Assembly: GCF_016863175.1 (NCBI RefSeq)
Contig: NZ_BOOJ01000036.1
Location: 186,001 to 250,000 of the forward strand
Source of the DNA: Paraplanobispora siamensis
GTDB lineage: Bacteria > Actinomycetota > Actinomycetes > Streptosporangiales > Streptosporangiaceae
Direction: 5' to 3'
Length of the DNA stretch: 64,000 nt
The stretch's first letter is position 1, and every line of letters starts with the position of its first letter. Positions 49,766 to 58,546 of this stretch are shown one piece after another. The translations under genes were made by a program, and so were the position numbers. Under the pieces are notes generated by a model. It was not told the origin of the DNA. It saw nothing but the letters and a program-made list of their open reading frames with translations, and searched no databases.

Positions 49766-51043
49766 TCACGAGCGTCCCACCGGCGGTTCGGCCCGCAGGT
49801 CCGTCGGCGGTTCGGCCCGCAGGTCCGTCGGTAGTTCGGCCCGTACGGCGAAGCCCCCCCGCGGGCGCGGCCCGGCGCTGAACGACCCGCCGACGGCGAC
49901 CGCGCGCTCGCGCATCCCGATCAGTCCCATCCCGTTCCCGGTCTCCCCGGCACGGGACTCCCCGTCGTCCTCGACGCCCAGCACGATCATGCCGGGACGA
50001 TACTCGGTCGTCAGCGTGATCGACGCGGCCCCGGCGTGCCGCAGCACGTTGGTGAACGCCTCCTGCACGATGCGGTAGGCGGCCCGGTCGACCTCCGGGG
50101 GGAGCTCCCGCCGGGTGCCGACGACGACCGTGCGCACCGGCAGCCCCGCGGACTCGGCCCGGTCCACCAGCCGGGGCAGCCGGGCCAGGCCCGCCTCCGG
50201 GCCGTCCGGCTCGGCCTGCCGGAGCACGCCCAGGGTGGCGCGCAGCTCGTCCATGGCCTCGCGCCCGGACTCCCTGATGGCGCTCAGCGCCTCGCGGGCC
50301 AGCTCGGGCCGGTGCTCGAAGGTCTGCAGGGCGACCGACGCCTGGACGTTGACGACCGAGATGGCGTGGGTGAGCGAGTCGTGCAGCTCCTGGGCGATCC
50401 AGAGGCGCTCCTCGCCGGCCCGGCGCAGCGCCTCCTCCTCCCGGGTGCGCTCGGCCTCGGCCGCCCGCCGCTCGACCTCGCGGACGTAGGCGCGGCGGTT
50501 GCGGCTCAGCTCGCCGGCCACGACCGCCGCCGCCAGCCAGCCGCTGAGCAGGGTCAGGCCGCCGGGCTCCGGGTCGTGCTCGGCGAGCGCGACCGGGACG
50601 GAGATCCCCACGGCGAGCGCGGCGGCCAGCGCGATCGCCAGGCGGCGCCGCCCGAGGACCGCCGCCGTGTAGATGGCGACCAGCGCGGGCACGACGGCGA
50701 AGACGCCCGGATACCGGGCGGCGTAGTAGGCGACGGCGCAGCCCACCGTGACGGCCCCGACCGGCACGGGGGTCACGCGCCGCAGCGCCAGCGCGAGCGA
50801 GGACACCACGATCAGCGCCAGGCCCGGCGTGTCCAGGGGCCGCTCGGCCAGCCCCGAGTCGGACAGCCGCCCGTAGGTGCCCACGACACCCAGCGCCAGC
50901 ACGACCACGGCGTTCAGCACGTCGACCTTCCAGGTCTTCACGCTCTCCGCGGCTTTCCAGATCTTCACGGTCTCCGCGGTCCTCCAGGCCCCCGCGGTCT
51001 CCGAGATCCTCGCGCCCGGGCCCCGCACGCCTGAGATCCTCAT
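49766..51043 (-). CDS. sensor histidine kinase (NarL/DesK type)
   Basis: A 425-residue kinase. The first 38 residues contain a duplicated short motif (Glu-Thr-Val-Lys-Ile-Trp-Lys and Glu-Ser-Val-Lys-Thr-Trp-Lys). About six membrane helices follow (residues 42-165), then a Glu/Arg coiled coil, HisKA_3 with WIAQELHDSLTHAISVVNVQ (His near 221), and HATPase_c with EAFTNVLRHAG and GNGMGLIGMRERA. The C-terminus carries an octapeptide repeat Leu-Arg-Ala-Glu-Pro-Pro-Thr-Asp. Start ATG 51043. It is paired with the regulator downstream. The signal is unknown. Confidence 0.92.
   Translation of the reverse strand: MRISGVRGPGARISETAGAWRTAETVKIWKAAESVKTWKVDVLNAVVVLALGVVGTYGRLSDSGLAERPLDTPGLALIVVSSLALALRRVTPVPVGAVTVGCAVAYYAARYPGVFAVVPALVAIYTAAVLGRRRLAIALAAALAVGISVPVALAEHDPEPGGLTLLSGWLAAAVVAGELSRNRRAYVREVERRAAEAERTREEEALRRAGEERLWIAQELHDSLTHAISVVNVQASVALQTFEHRPELAREALSAIRESGREAMDELRATLGVLRQAEPDGPEAGLARLPRLVDRAESAGLPVRTVVVGTRRELPPEVDRAAYRIVQEAFTNVLRHAGAASITLTTEYRPGMIVLGVEDDGESRAGETGNGMGLIGMRERAVAVGGSFSAGPRPRGGFAVRAELPTDLRAEPPTDLRAEPPVGRS
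49781..49844 (-). repeat. 24-bp tandem repeat at the kinase 3' end
   Basis: The unit CGGCGGTTCGGCCCGCAGGT plus CCGT occurs 2.7 times and encodes the octapeptide tail of the kinase. The first two copies are identical. Confidence 0.85.
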
Positions 51044-51220
51044 CCCTGAAACGGTAGGTCACCGCGCCGGTCGTGCCCACCGGCCGGTGGATGACATCGC
51101 GCCTGCGCCCCCGGTGGTATCCGGGGCCCTGTACGGCCGCGCCGTACATCCCCGGATGTACGGCGAAGTGACGCCGCCGGTCGGACGACCGCGCGACGGC
51201 GTCACGCCACCATTGCGATC

Positions 51221-51667
51221 ATGAAGAGCTCACCCGCCGCGGCACAGCCCGGCCTCCCGCCCGCCGCGGCGCGGGCCCGCCGTACCCGCGCACCCGGCTG
51301 GACCGTCTGGTCGCTGCGCGTCACCGCCACCCTGCACCTGCTCGGCGTGCTCGGCCAGGCGGCGCTGGCGGGACTGTTCGTCACCGGCGATGTGGACATG
51401 CTCCTGTTGCACCGCGACAACGCCGGGTTCACCGCCGCCATGCTGCTGTTCCAGCTGGTGGCCGCGATCCTGCTGTGGCGCCCGGTCAGGGGGCCGGCCT
51501 GGCCCGCCCGGATGACCGGCGGGCTCATGGTGGCCGAGACGCTCCAGGTCTTCATGGGACAGGAACGCGTCCTCATCGGGCACTTCCCGCTCGGCGTGGC
51601 CATCTTCGGCGCCTCCGCCGTACTGACCGGATGGGCCTGGTCCGGCCTGCGGACGGAGGAGGCGTGA
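51221..51667 (+). CDS. small four-helix membrane protein
   Basis: A 148-residue integral membrane protein with a 28-residue basic, Pro/Ala-rich cytoplasmic start and four helices (about residues 30-56, 66-86, 96-110 and 118-140). It has no recognised catalytic motif. Its stop overlaps the multicopper oxidase start as GTGA, so the two are coupled and this protein may help anchor, assemble or supply electrons or copper to the oxidase. Start ATG 51221. I do not know the family; the DoxX-like small membrane proteins are one possibility. Confidence 0.75.
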   Translation: MKSSPAAAQPGLPPAAARARRTRAPGWTVWSLRVTATLHLLGVLGQAALAGLFVTGDVDMLLLHRDNAGFTAAMLLFQLVAAILLWRPVRGPAWPARMTGGLMVAETLQVFMGQERVLIGHFPLGVAIFGASAVLTGWAWSGLRTEEA

Positions 51668-53208
51668 TCTCCCGCCGGGGCTTCCTCGGGCTGCTCGGCG
51701 GCACCGGGCTCGCGGTCGCCGGATGCGGCGCGGGGGGCGGACTGACGGCGGAGGTCTCCGGGGAGGTCCTGACGAGCGCGCTGCCGCTGCCCAGGCCGTT
51801 CACCGTGCCGCTGCCCTTCCCCGCGACGGCGCGCCCGGTGCGGCCGGGCCACTACGAGGTGGTCCAGCGCGCCGCCAAGGTGGAGATCATCCCGGGCACC
51901 GTGACCGAGGTGTGGGGATACGACGGCACCTTCCCCGGGCCGACCTTCGACCTGCGCCGCGGGAGCCGTACCGTCGTCAGGGTCCGCAACGAGCTGTCCG
52001 TGCCCACCTCGACGCACCTGCACGGCGGGGTCAACCCGCCCGACTCCGACGGCTATCCCACCGACCTGGTGGTGGCCCGGGGACGCGGGTTCCGCCCGCC
52101 GCCCGGGGGACACTCCCGTCACGGGGCCGCGGACATGTCGCAGTGGACCATCCATCCCGGGGCCAGGGACTACGTCTACCCGCTGGAGCAGCCGGCGGCC
52201 ACGCTCTGGTACCACGACCACCGGATGGATTTCACCGCGCCGCAGGTGTGGCGCGGGCTGGCCGGGTTCCTCCTGGTCCGCGACGACGAGGACGACGCCC
52301 TGCCGCTGCCCAAGGGCGAACGGGACATCCCGCTGATGATCTGCGACCGCGCCTTCGAGGAGGACGGCTCCTTCCGCTATCCGTCGCTGGACCCCAGCCT
52401 GCTGGTGCGGCCCGGGGTGGAGGACGCCTACATGGAGGGCGTGGAGGGCGACGTGATCCTGGTCAACGGGGCGCCCTGGCCGGTGCTGGAGGTGGACGCC
52501 GCCCGTTACCGGCTGCGCCTGCTCAACGCCTCCAACGCCCGCCGCTACCGGCTGGCGCTGACCCCCGGCGGCCGGTTCGTCCAGGTCGGCGGCGACCAGG
52601 GGCTGCTCGCCGCGCCGGTGGAGCACGACGCGATCACCGTGGCGCCCGGCGAGCGCTTCGACGTGGTCGTGGACTTCTCCGCCCATCCCGTCGGCGCCGA
52701 GGTGACCCTGGTCAACACCCTGGGGACCGGCCCGGCCCGCAACGTCATGCGCTTCCGGGTCGCCCGCCGGGTCCGCGACGACAGCGCGGTCCCGGACCGG
52801 CTGGGCCGGGTCGAACCCCTGGAACGGTCGGCGGCCGTCGCGACCCGGGTCTTCGACTTCCGACGGACCGGGCAGGGCGGCGGCGGGTCCTGGACGATCA
52901 ACGGCATGCCGTACCGCCCGGGGGTCCCGCTGGCCAGGCCGCGCCTGGACACCACCGAGCTGTGGCGGTTCACCGGCGACTTCCACCACCCCGTCCACGT
53001 GCACCTGGCCCGCTTCCAGGTGATCGCGCGCAACGGCCGCCCGCCCGCGCCGACCGACGCGGGCTGGAAGGACACCGTGGACGTGCGGCCCTACGAGGTC
53101 GTGGACACGCTGGTCCGCTTCGAGGGCTACCGAGGCCGGTACATGATGCACTGCCACACCCTCGAACACGAGGACATGGCGATGATGGCCGACTTCGACG
53201 TGGTCTGA
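51664..53208 (+). CDS. multicopper oxidase (CotA/bilirubin-oxidase type)
   Basis: A 514-residue secreted laccase-like enzyme. The N-terminus SRRGFLGLLGGTGLAVAGC shows a twin-Arg signal followed by a lipobox-like Cys, so it is probably a Tat-exported lipoprotein. Three cupredoxin domains follow. All four copper motifs are visible: STHLHGG, LWYHDHRMD, HHPVHVHLARF and MHCHTLEHEDMAM, with His, Cys and axial Met for the T1 site. It would oxidise phenolics, bilirubin-like pigments or metals using O2. The GTG at 51664 overlaps the preceding membrane-protein stop (GTGA). Confidence 0.95.
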   Translation: MISRRGFLGLLGGTGLAVAGCGAGGGLTAEVSGEVLTSALPLPRPFTVPLPFPATARPVRPGHYEVVQRAAKVEIIPGTVTEVWGYDGTFPGPTFDLRRGSRTVVRVRNELSVPTSTHLHGGVNPPDSDGYPTDLVVARGRGFRPPPGGHSRHGAADMSQWTIHPGARDYVYPLEQPAATLWYHDHRMDFTAPQVWRGLAGFLLVRDDEDDALPLPKGERDIPLMICDRAFEEDGSFRYPSLDPSLLVRPGVEDAYMEGVEGDVILVNGAPWPVLEVDAARYRLRLLNASNARRYRLALTPGGRFVQVGGDQGLLAAPVEHDAITVAPGERFDVVVDFSAHPVGAEVTLVNTLGTGPARNVMRFRVARRVRDDSAVPDRLGRVEPLERSAAVATRVFDFRRTGQGGGGSWTINGMPYRPGVPLARPRLDTTELWRFTGDFHHPVHVHLARFQVIARNGRPPAPTDAGWKDTVDVRPYEVVDTLVRFEGYRGRYMMHCHTLEHEDMAMMADFDVV

Positions 53209-53233
53209 CCGGCCGCGGGTCCGACCGGCCGCC

Positions 53234-54523
53234 CTAGCGGCTGCCGAGCTTCTCCACGATCAGGCGGTACAGCTGCCGCGGACGGCCCGGCTGTGGGGTG
53301 CGGTTCGGCGGGAGCGGCCACGCGAGTCCCTCGTCCACCAGCGTGCGCAGCAACCGCCGTGCCGTGCGGGAGGTAACGCCGAGCATCTTGCCCGCGCTCT
53401 CCGCGTCCACCACCGTGTCGCCGCTCTCCAGCTTGGCGGCCAGGCGGGCCAGCACCTCGACACCCTTGGGCTTGATCGCCCCCGTGCCGTGGGGAGGCAT
53501 CCGGGGCGCGGGGATCAGCGCCCTGCCCTCGCGGTCGACCGCGAAGCCCTGCGCCTGCTTGCCCGCCTGGGTGCGGGCCAGGGCGGCCCTGGCGTGCGCC
53601 TCGGCGTCGTGGGTCGTGCGGCCCATGCCGACGCCCACCTCCACGGCCAGGCCCAGCTCGTCGCGCACCCGGGCGGCGAAGGGCAGCACCCGGAAGCCCT
53701 CGGTGGCCGAGGCCACCGAGCCGCGGGTGGCGGTGACCATGTAGCTGTGGTCGTCGATCGCGGTCACCGTCGCGTTGATCCGGTTGGCCTCCTGGACCAG
53801 CAGCCGGTGCAGCGACAGCCGCAGCTCGTCGCGCCAGTGGCGCGGCGCGGCGCGGCGGACCGGCTCGCGGAGCGTGGGCACCTCGACCAGGACCACGGTC
53901 AGCTGCGACTCCTCCAGGCGGTGGTGGGCGCCCAGCAGCGCCGCGGTGTGCAGCGCCGTGCGGACGGCCGCGGAGGTCGGGCGGATCCTGACGGCCGGGA
54001 TGTCCGCCGCCCGCAGGCGGTCGGCGACCGCCGGCAGGCAGGTCAGGGCCCCGGTGGTGCTGCCCTGGCGCACCAGGCGCTCGTGGAAGGCCGCGATCGT
54101 GCCCGTGGCGCCCGGTTCGTCGCGGCTGTGCACGTTCTCGACCGGCAGGCCCAGATCGGCGTAGGCCTCCTCGACGTCCGCCCGGCTCAGCACGTCGACG
54201 CTGACCCGGCGGGGGTCGATCCGCTCGTCCATCACCGCCTTCGCCAGCGCGGCGATCAGCGCGGCGCCGCCGAGCTGGACGTACGTCGCCGGCATCGTCA
54301 GCACCCCTGACCGCCGGGCCAGGTCGTAGGGGACGGGGCTGGCGAACAGACACGCGTCCACCCCCGCCCCCAGGCGGGTCACCTTGTCCGCGGCCTCCTG
54401 TTCGTCGCGGTAGGCGGCGGCCACGAGGCGACAGGGAAGGGGTGCCGCCGCATGGCCCATCAGCATCACTCGCTCGACGAGGTCATGGGGGCCCACCACA
54501 CCGATAGTGAGATCCGGTGTCAT
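53234..54523 (-). CDS. transcriptional regulator with nucleotide-cyclase-like fold domain
   Basis: A 429-residue protein. Residues 1-180 look like a Rossmann-type effector domain of the kind found in PrpR-like regulators (IGVVGPHDLVERVMLMGH, and LPAVADRLRAADIPAVRIRP). Residues 215-330 resemble a GGDEF/GTP-cyclohydrolase-III-like palm: INATVTAIDDHSYMVTATRG and LAVEVGVGMGRTTHDAEAHA. The last 70 residues are a winged helix (SGDTVVDAESAGKMLGVTSR followed by a recognition helix). ATG 54523 starts the first fold; the upstream frame is not homologous. Monocistronic, behind a TTGACA promoter. Such proteins are largely uncharacterised; nucleotide sensing is inference. Confidence 0.78.
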   Translation of the reverse strand: MTPDLTIGVVGPHDLVERVMLMGHAAAPLPCRLVAAAYRDEQEAADKVTRLGAGVDACLFASPVPYDLARRSGVLTMPATYVQLGGAALIAALAKAVMDERIDPRRVSVDVLSRADVEEAYADLGLPVENVHSRDEPGATGTIAAFHERLVRQGSTTGALTCLPAVADRLRAADIPAVRIRPTSAAVRTALHTAALLGAHHRLEESQLTVVLVEVPTLREPVRRAAPRHWRDELRLSLHRLLVQEANRINATVTAIDDHSYMVTATRGSVASATEGFRVLPFAARVRDELGLAVEVGVGMGRTTHDAEAHARAALARTQAGKQAQGFAVDREGRALIPAPRMPPHGTGAIKPKGVEVLARLAAKLESGDTVVDAESAGKMLGVTSRTARRLLRTLVDEGLAWPLPPNRTPQPGRPRQLYRLIVEKLGSR

Positions 54524-54636
54524 GGCACCCGGGCGTGACACTCGTGGAGCTTCTTCGGCCCGCTCGACCAATGTTCGTTCCCATCCTGCCGTCCGTTGAT
54601 TTCGGCTCTCTTTTGGAACGATCGCTCGCGGGGACC

Positions 54637-54663
54637 ATAATGTCACGCCCGATTTGATGTCAA
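54637..54663 (-). promoter_or_regulatory. sigma70-type promoter for the cyclase-fold regulator
   Basis: On the minus strand TTGACA (54663-54658) and CATTATGG (54642-54635) are spaced 15-17 bp apart. The rest of the 230-base gap 54524-54753 is comparatively AT-rich and shows no gene. Confidence 0.6.
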
Positions 54664-54753
54664 TCCGCGGCCAACCTTGGGCGGTAAATCCTAACTCTCA
54701 CTGTTTACACAGGTCACGACCGTTATCGCCTGGGCGAAACCGGTTGATTATGG

Positions 54754-56016
54754 CTATGAAATCTCCTGCGTCACATCCGCGCCCAGCGCCTGCATGCGCT
54801 CGGCGAGATATGAGTGACCGCGGTCGATGAGATAACCGGACTCGATCACCGTTTCACCTTCGGCGGCGAGACCTGCGAGAACGAGCGCGATTCCGGAACG
54901 GAGGTCATGCGCGGTCACCTGGGTGCCACGCAGCGGAGTCGCGCCGCGCACGACCGCGCTGTTCTCCTTGACCTCGATGTCGGCGCCCATCTTGTTGAGT
55001 TCGGTGGCCAGTGCGAAACGGCCGTCGAAAATGCGTTCGTGAATGTAACTGGCGCCGTCGGCCAGGCAGGCCACCGCCATGATCGGCGACTGGAGGTCGG
55101 TGGCGAAGCCGGGGTAGGTGTCGGTGATCACGTTGATCGGGCGGAGCGGGCGGTCCCGGCGCACGTGCAGCACCGCGCCGTGGTCGGCGAACTCCACGCC
55201 CATCTGCTCCAGCTTGTAGCGCACCACGCCGAGGTGGTCGAGGTCGGCGCCGACCAGGTTGACCTCGCCGCCGGTCATGGCCGCCGCCATGGCGAACACG
55301 CCGGCGTCGAGCCGGTCGGGCATCACGGTGTGCTCGACGGCGTGCAGCTCGTCCACGCCCTCCACGGTGATGAACCCGGTGCCCCCGCCGCTGATCTTCG
55401 CGCCCATCCGGGTCAGCATGTCGATGACGTCGAGGACCTCGGGCTCCAGCGCCGCGTTCTCGATCACGGTGGTGCCGCGCGCCAGGGCGGCCGCCATGAT
55501 GAGGTTCTCGGTGCCGGTGTGCGAGGGCGTGTCCAGGTACAGGGTCGCCCCGGTGAATCCGGCGGCCTTGACGTGGATGACGGCGTCGCCCTCGTTGACC
55601 ACGGCGCCCAGGCGCTTGTAGCCCAGGTAGTGGAAGTCGAGGTTGCGGCTGCCGAGGTTGCAGCCGCCGACGCCTTCGATGATCGCCTCGCCCAGGCGGT
55701 GCAGCAGGGCCGGGACGAACAGCACCGAGCCGCGGAAGCGACGGGCGATCTCCGCGGGCAGCACCGGGCTGTTCAGCCCGGAGGCGTCGATCACCAGGGT
55801 GCGCTCCTTCTCGTGGAGCTCGACCCTGGCGCCGATGGCCTCGGCCAGTTCCACCGCGCGACGGACGTCCTCGATGATGGGGACGTTGCGCAGTACCGTG
55901 CGGCCCTTGGCCGCCAGCAGCGCCGCGCCGATCATCGGCAGGACGGCGTTCTTCGCACCTTGGATGAAGGCGGTTCCGCGAAGTGCGTTGCCACCGCGCA
56001 CGCGGTAACGGACCAT
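54754..56016 (-). CDS. murA: UDP-N-acetylglucosamine 1-carboxyvinyltransferase
   Basis: A 420-residue EPT/MurA enzyme catalysing the first committed step of peptidoglycan synthesis. GAKNAVLPMIGAALLA contains Lys22 (as in E. coli MurA) and VGGCNLGSRNLDFH has Cys119 at the catalytic-loop position. TYPGFATDLQSPIMAVACLA and IVLAGLAAEGETVI complete the inverse alpha/beta barrel. Start ATG 56016 follows AAGGAG. The loop reads Gly-Val-Gly-Gly-Cys rather than the usual Leu-Pro-Gly-Gly-Cys, and many actinobacterial MurA enzymes have Asp there, so this may be a second, paralogous copy. It is downstream of purC, separated by a terminator. Confidence 0.93.
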   Translation of the reverse strand: MVRYRVRGGNALRGTAFIQGAKNAVLPMIGAALLAAKGRTVLRNVPIIEDVRRAVELAEAIGARVELHEKERTLVIDASGLNSPVLPAEIARRFRGSVLFVPALLHRLGEAIIEGVGGCNLGSRNLDFHYLGYKRLGAVVNEGDAVIHVKAAGFTGATLYLDTPSHTGTENLIMAAALARGTTVIENAALEPEVLDVIDMLTRMGAKISGGGTGFITVEGVDELHAVEHTVMPDRLDAGVFAMAAAMTGGEVNLVGADLDHLGVVRYKLEQMGVEFADHGAVLHVRRDRPLRPINVITDTYPGFATDLQSPIMAVACLADGASYIHERIFDGRFALATELNKMGADIEVKENSAVVRGATPLRGTQVTAHDLRSGIALVLAGLAAEGETVIESGYLIDRGHSYLAERMQALGADVTQEIS

Positions 56017-56119
56017 ACGTCAGGCTCCTTGAAGATGGAGAGATGTGACTCGTACGACGGCGACGGCAACGTGAGCGTCGGCCCAAACCTGAATGGGGCC
56101 AACAGTAGCCGTTACGCAT

Positions 56120-56141
56120 CCCCGAACTTGGTACTTCGGGG
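56120..56141 (-). terminator. purC terminator
   Basis: CCCCGAA (56120-56126) and TTCGGGG (56135-56141) form a perfect 7-bp stem with an 8-base loop, five bases after the purC stop on the minus strand. It separates purC from murA. Confidence 0.7.
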
Positions 56142-56146
56142 ACCAA

Positions 56147-56983
56147 CTACCCCGCGAAGGACTGACCAGTCAGTTTCTCATATGCCTCTACGTATCGGTC
56201 CCGGGTGCGCTCGACGACCTCGTCGGGGAGCGGCGGCGGGGCCTCGCCGGAGGCGCGGTCCCACCCGGAGGCGGGGGAGGTGAGCCAGTCCCGGACGTAC
56301 TGCTTGTCGAAGGAGGGCTGCTGGCGGCCGGGCTCCCACTGGTCCAGGGGCCAGAAGCGGGAGGAGTCGGGGGTCAGCACCTCGTCGCCCAGGGTCAGCA
56401 CGCCGTCGGCGTCCCAGCCCAGCTCGATCTTCGTGTCGGCCAGGATGATGCCCCGCTCCAGCGCGATCTCCGCGCCGCGCCGGTAGACCGCCAGCGTGAT
56501 CCGGCGCAGCTCCCCGGCCGTCTCGGCGCCGACCTCCTGCACGACCCGCTCGAAGCTGATCGGCTCGTCGTGCTCGCCGACGGGCGCCTTGGTGGAGGGG
56601 GTGAAGATCGGTTCGGCGAGCCGGGACCCGTCCACCAGGCCGGGCTCCAGCCGTACGCCGGAGACCTCGCCGTCACGGCGGTAGTCGGTCAGCCCCGAGC
56701 CGGTCAGATAGCCCCGCGCCACGCACTCCACCGGGACCATGCGCAGCGGCCTGCACAGCACGCTGCGTCCGTCGGGGCCCGCGCTCACCACGTGGTCGGG
56801 CACGATGTCGGCCAGCTGCTCGAACCACCACAGCGACAGCTTGGTGAGGATCGTGCCCTTGTCCGGGATGTCGGGGGTCAGGATGTGGTCGAAGGCCGAG
56901 ATGCGGTCCGAGGCGACCATCAGCAGCAGGCCGTCGTCGGTCTGGTAGAGGTCCCGGACCTTGCCGGAGTGCACGTGCTTCAC
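56147..56983 (-). CDS. purC: phosphoribosylaminoimidazole-succinocarboxamide synthase
   Basis: A 278-residue SAICAR synthetase, joining CAIR and aspartate with ATP in purine synthesis. HSGKVRDLYQTDDGLLLMVASDRISAFD has the ATP-binding strand, VECVARGYLTGSGL and LADTKIELGWD the substrate motifs, and DKQYVRDWL is the C-terminal signature. GTG 56983 lacks a clear binding site. It is upstream of murA on the same strand and 103 bp downstream of... the purD-side hairpin, i.e. purD ends beyond a terminator, so each is separately expressed. Confidence 0.96.
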   Translation of the reverse strand: MKHVHSGKVRDLYQTDDGLLLMVASDRISAFDHILTPDIPDKGTILTKLSLWWFEQLADIVPDHVVSAGPDGRSVLCRPLRMVPVECVARGYLTGSGLTDYRRDGEVSGVRLEPGLVDGSRLAEPIFTPSTKAPVGEHDEPISFERVVQEVGAETAGELRRITLAVYRRGAEIALERGIILADTKIELGWDADGVLTLGDEVLTPDSSRFWPLDQWEPGRQQPSFDKQYVRDWLTSPASGWDRASGEAPPPLPDEVVERTRDRYVEAYEKLTGQSFAG

Positions 56984-57025
56984 GGGCCAAGTGTGACAGG
57001 AGGGCCGCGGTCCTCCGCAGGACGG

Positions 57026-57054
57026 GGGCCCGCCGGAGTGGCGCCGGCGGGCCC
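57026..57054 (-). terminator. purD terminator
   Basis: GGGCCCGCCGG (57026-57036) and CCGGCGGGCCC (57044-57054) form a perfect 11-bp stem with a 7-base loop, 33 bases after the purD stop. A GTCGTGTCCTGT unit is repeated in tandem (57055-57079) between the stop and the stem. Confidence 0.78.
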
Positions 57055-57086
57055 GGTCGTGTCCTGTGTCGTGTCCTGTGCCGGGT

Positions 57087-58325
57087 CTACAGGGCCTGGA
57101 AGGCGATGTCGGTGCGGTGGTGGGAGCCGCGCAGCCGGATGCGGCCCACGGCCGCGTAGGCGGCGGCGCGGGCCGCGGCCACGTCGGGACCGGTGCCGAC
57201 CACGCTGAGGACCCGGCCGCCGCCGGAGACGATCCGGTCGCCGTCGAAGGCGGTCCCGGCGTGCAGCACGTAGGCGCCCTCGACCTCGTCGGCCTCGTCC
57301 AGACCCTCGATCACGTCGCCCTTGACCGGGTCGGCCGGGTAGTTCTCGGCGGCGACCACCACGGTCACCGCCGCGCCGTCGCGGTAGGAGATCGGCCCGA
57401 ACCCGCCGAGCGTCCCGGTGGCGCAGGCCAGCAGGAGCCCGGCGAGCGGGGTCTGGAGCCGGTCCAGCACGACCTGGGTCTCGGGGTCGCCGAAGCGGGC
57501 GTTGAACTCGATGACCTTCGGGCCCTTGGAGGTCAGGGCCAGGCCCACGTAGAGCACCCCGGTGTACGGCGTGCCGCGCCGGGCCAGCTCGGTCACCGTC
57601 GGGATGACGGTCTCGGCCATGACCTGATCGGTCAGGCCGTCGGGGGCCCAGGGCAGCGGCGTGTAGGCGCCCATGCCGCCGGTGTTGGGCCCCTGGTCGC
57701 CGTCGTAGGCGCGCTTGTGGTCCTGGGCGGGCTGGAGCGGCACGGCCGTGGTCCCGTCGCAGAGCGCGAACAGCGACACCTCGGGGCCGTCGAGGAACTC
57801 CTCGATGACGACCCGCTCACAGGCCGCGGCGTGCCGCAGCGCCTCGTCGCGGTCGTCGGTGACCACCACGCCCTTGCCGGCCGCCAGGCCGTCGTCCTTG
57901 ACGACGTACGGCGTGCCGAACTCCTCCAGCGCGGCGGCGGCCTCCCCGGGGGTGGTGCAGGTGCGCGAGCGCGCGGTCGGCACGCCCGCGGCGACCATGA
58001 CGTCCTTGGCGAACGCCTTGGAGCCCTCGACCTGCGCGGCCTGCGCCGACGGCCCGAAGCAGGGCACGCCGGCCTGCCTGACCGCGTCGGCGACCCCGGC
58101 CACCAGCGGCGCCTCGGGGCCGACCACGACGAGGTCCGCCTCCAGCTCCCGGGCCAGGCCGGCGACAGCCGCCGGATCGGTCGCGGTCACCGGGTGCAGG
58201 GTCGCCACCCGCGCGATCCCGGCGTTTCCGGGAGCACAGTGGACTTCGGTGACCTGGGGGTCCGCCGCCAGAGACCGGCACAGGGCATGCTCACGCCCGC
58301 CGGATCCAATCACAAGAACGCGCAC
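57087..58325 (-). CDS. purD: phosphoribosylamine-glycine ligase
   Basis: A 412-residue GAR synthetase with an ATP-grasp fold. VLVIGSGGREHALCRSLAAD is the N-terminal motif, VVVGPEAPLVAGVADAVRQ and GPSAQAAQVEGSKAFAKDVM bind substrate, YVVKDDGLAAGKGVVVTDD is the ATP-grasp lid and FNARFGDPETQVVL carries the metal ligands. Start GTG 58325. A 17-bp palindrome (58360-58376) lies just upstream. It makes GAR from phosphoribosylamine and glycine. Its own hairpin separates it from purC. Confidence 0.97.
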   Translation of the reverse strand: MRVLVIGSGGREHALCRSLAADPQVTEVHCAPGNAGIARVATLHPVTATDPAAVAGLARELEADLVVVGPEAPLVAGVADAVRQAGVPCFGPSAQAAQVEGSKAFAKDVMVAAGVPTARSRTCTTPGEAAAALEEFGTPYVVKDDGLAAGKGVVVTDDRDEALRHAAACERVVIEEFLDGPEVSLFALCDGTTAVPLQPAQDHKRAYDGDQGPNTGGMGAYTPLPWAPDGLTDQVMAETVIPTVTELARRGTPYTGVLYVGLALTSKGPKVIEFNARFGDPETQVVLDRLQTPLAGLLLACATGTLGGFGPISYRDGAAVTVVVAAENYPADPVKGDVIEGLDEADEVEGAYVLHAGTAFDGDRIVSGGGRVLSVVGTGPDVAAARAAAYAAVGRIRLRGSHHRTDIAFQAL

Positions 58326-58359
58326 GCGGAGAGCCTATCGGCCCCGGCCCGGCCGGACC

Positions 58360-58376
58360 GTCCACAGCCTGTGGAC
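58360..58376. promoter_or_regulatory. 17-bp palindrome upstream of purD
   Basis: GTCCACAG-C-CTGTGGAC is a perfect 8-bp inverted repeat 35 bases before the purD GTG. Each half contains a one- to two-mismatch DnaA-box-like GTCCACA core, so it could be a repressor site or a DnaA-related site. The remaining gap to 58546 shows a weak TAGATT -10-like site at 58512-58517. Confidence 0.55.
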
Positions 58377-58546
58377 AGAACCCCGCGAAACGCCCCGTGG
58401 GCATCCGGGCCCGGGACACCCGGCGGCGGGATGCCCGATTACGCGAGTTCTCCTCCGGAGCCCGGAGTAGTCTGGGAGAGTCCCCCGACGTTCTGTGACC
58501 GAGCTCTGTGGTAGATTCGGACGGCTTTGCGTGCCTACAGCTGATT

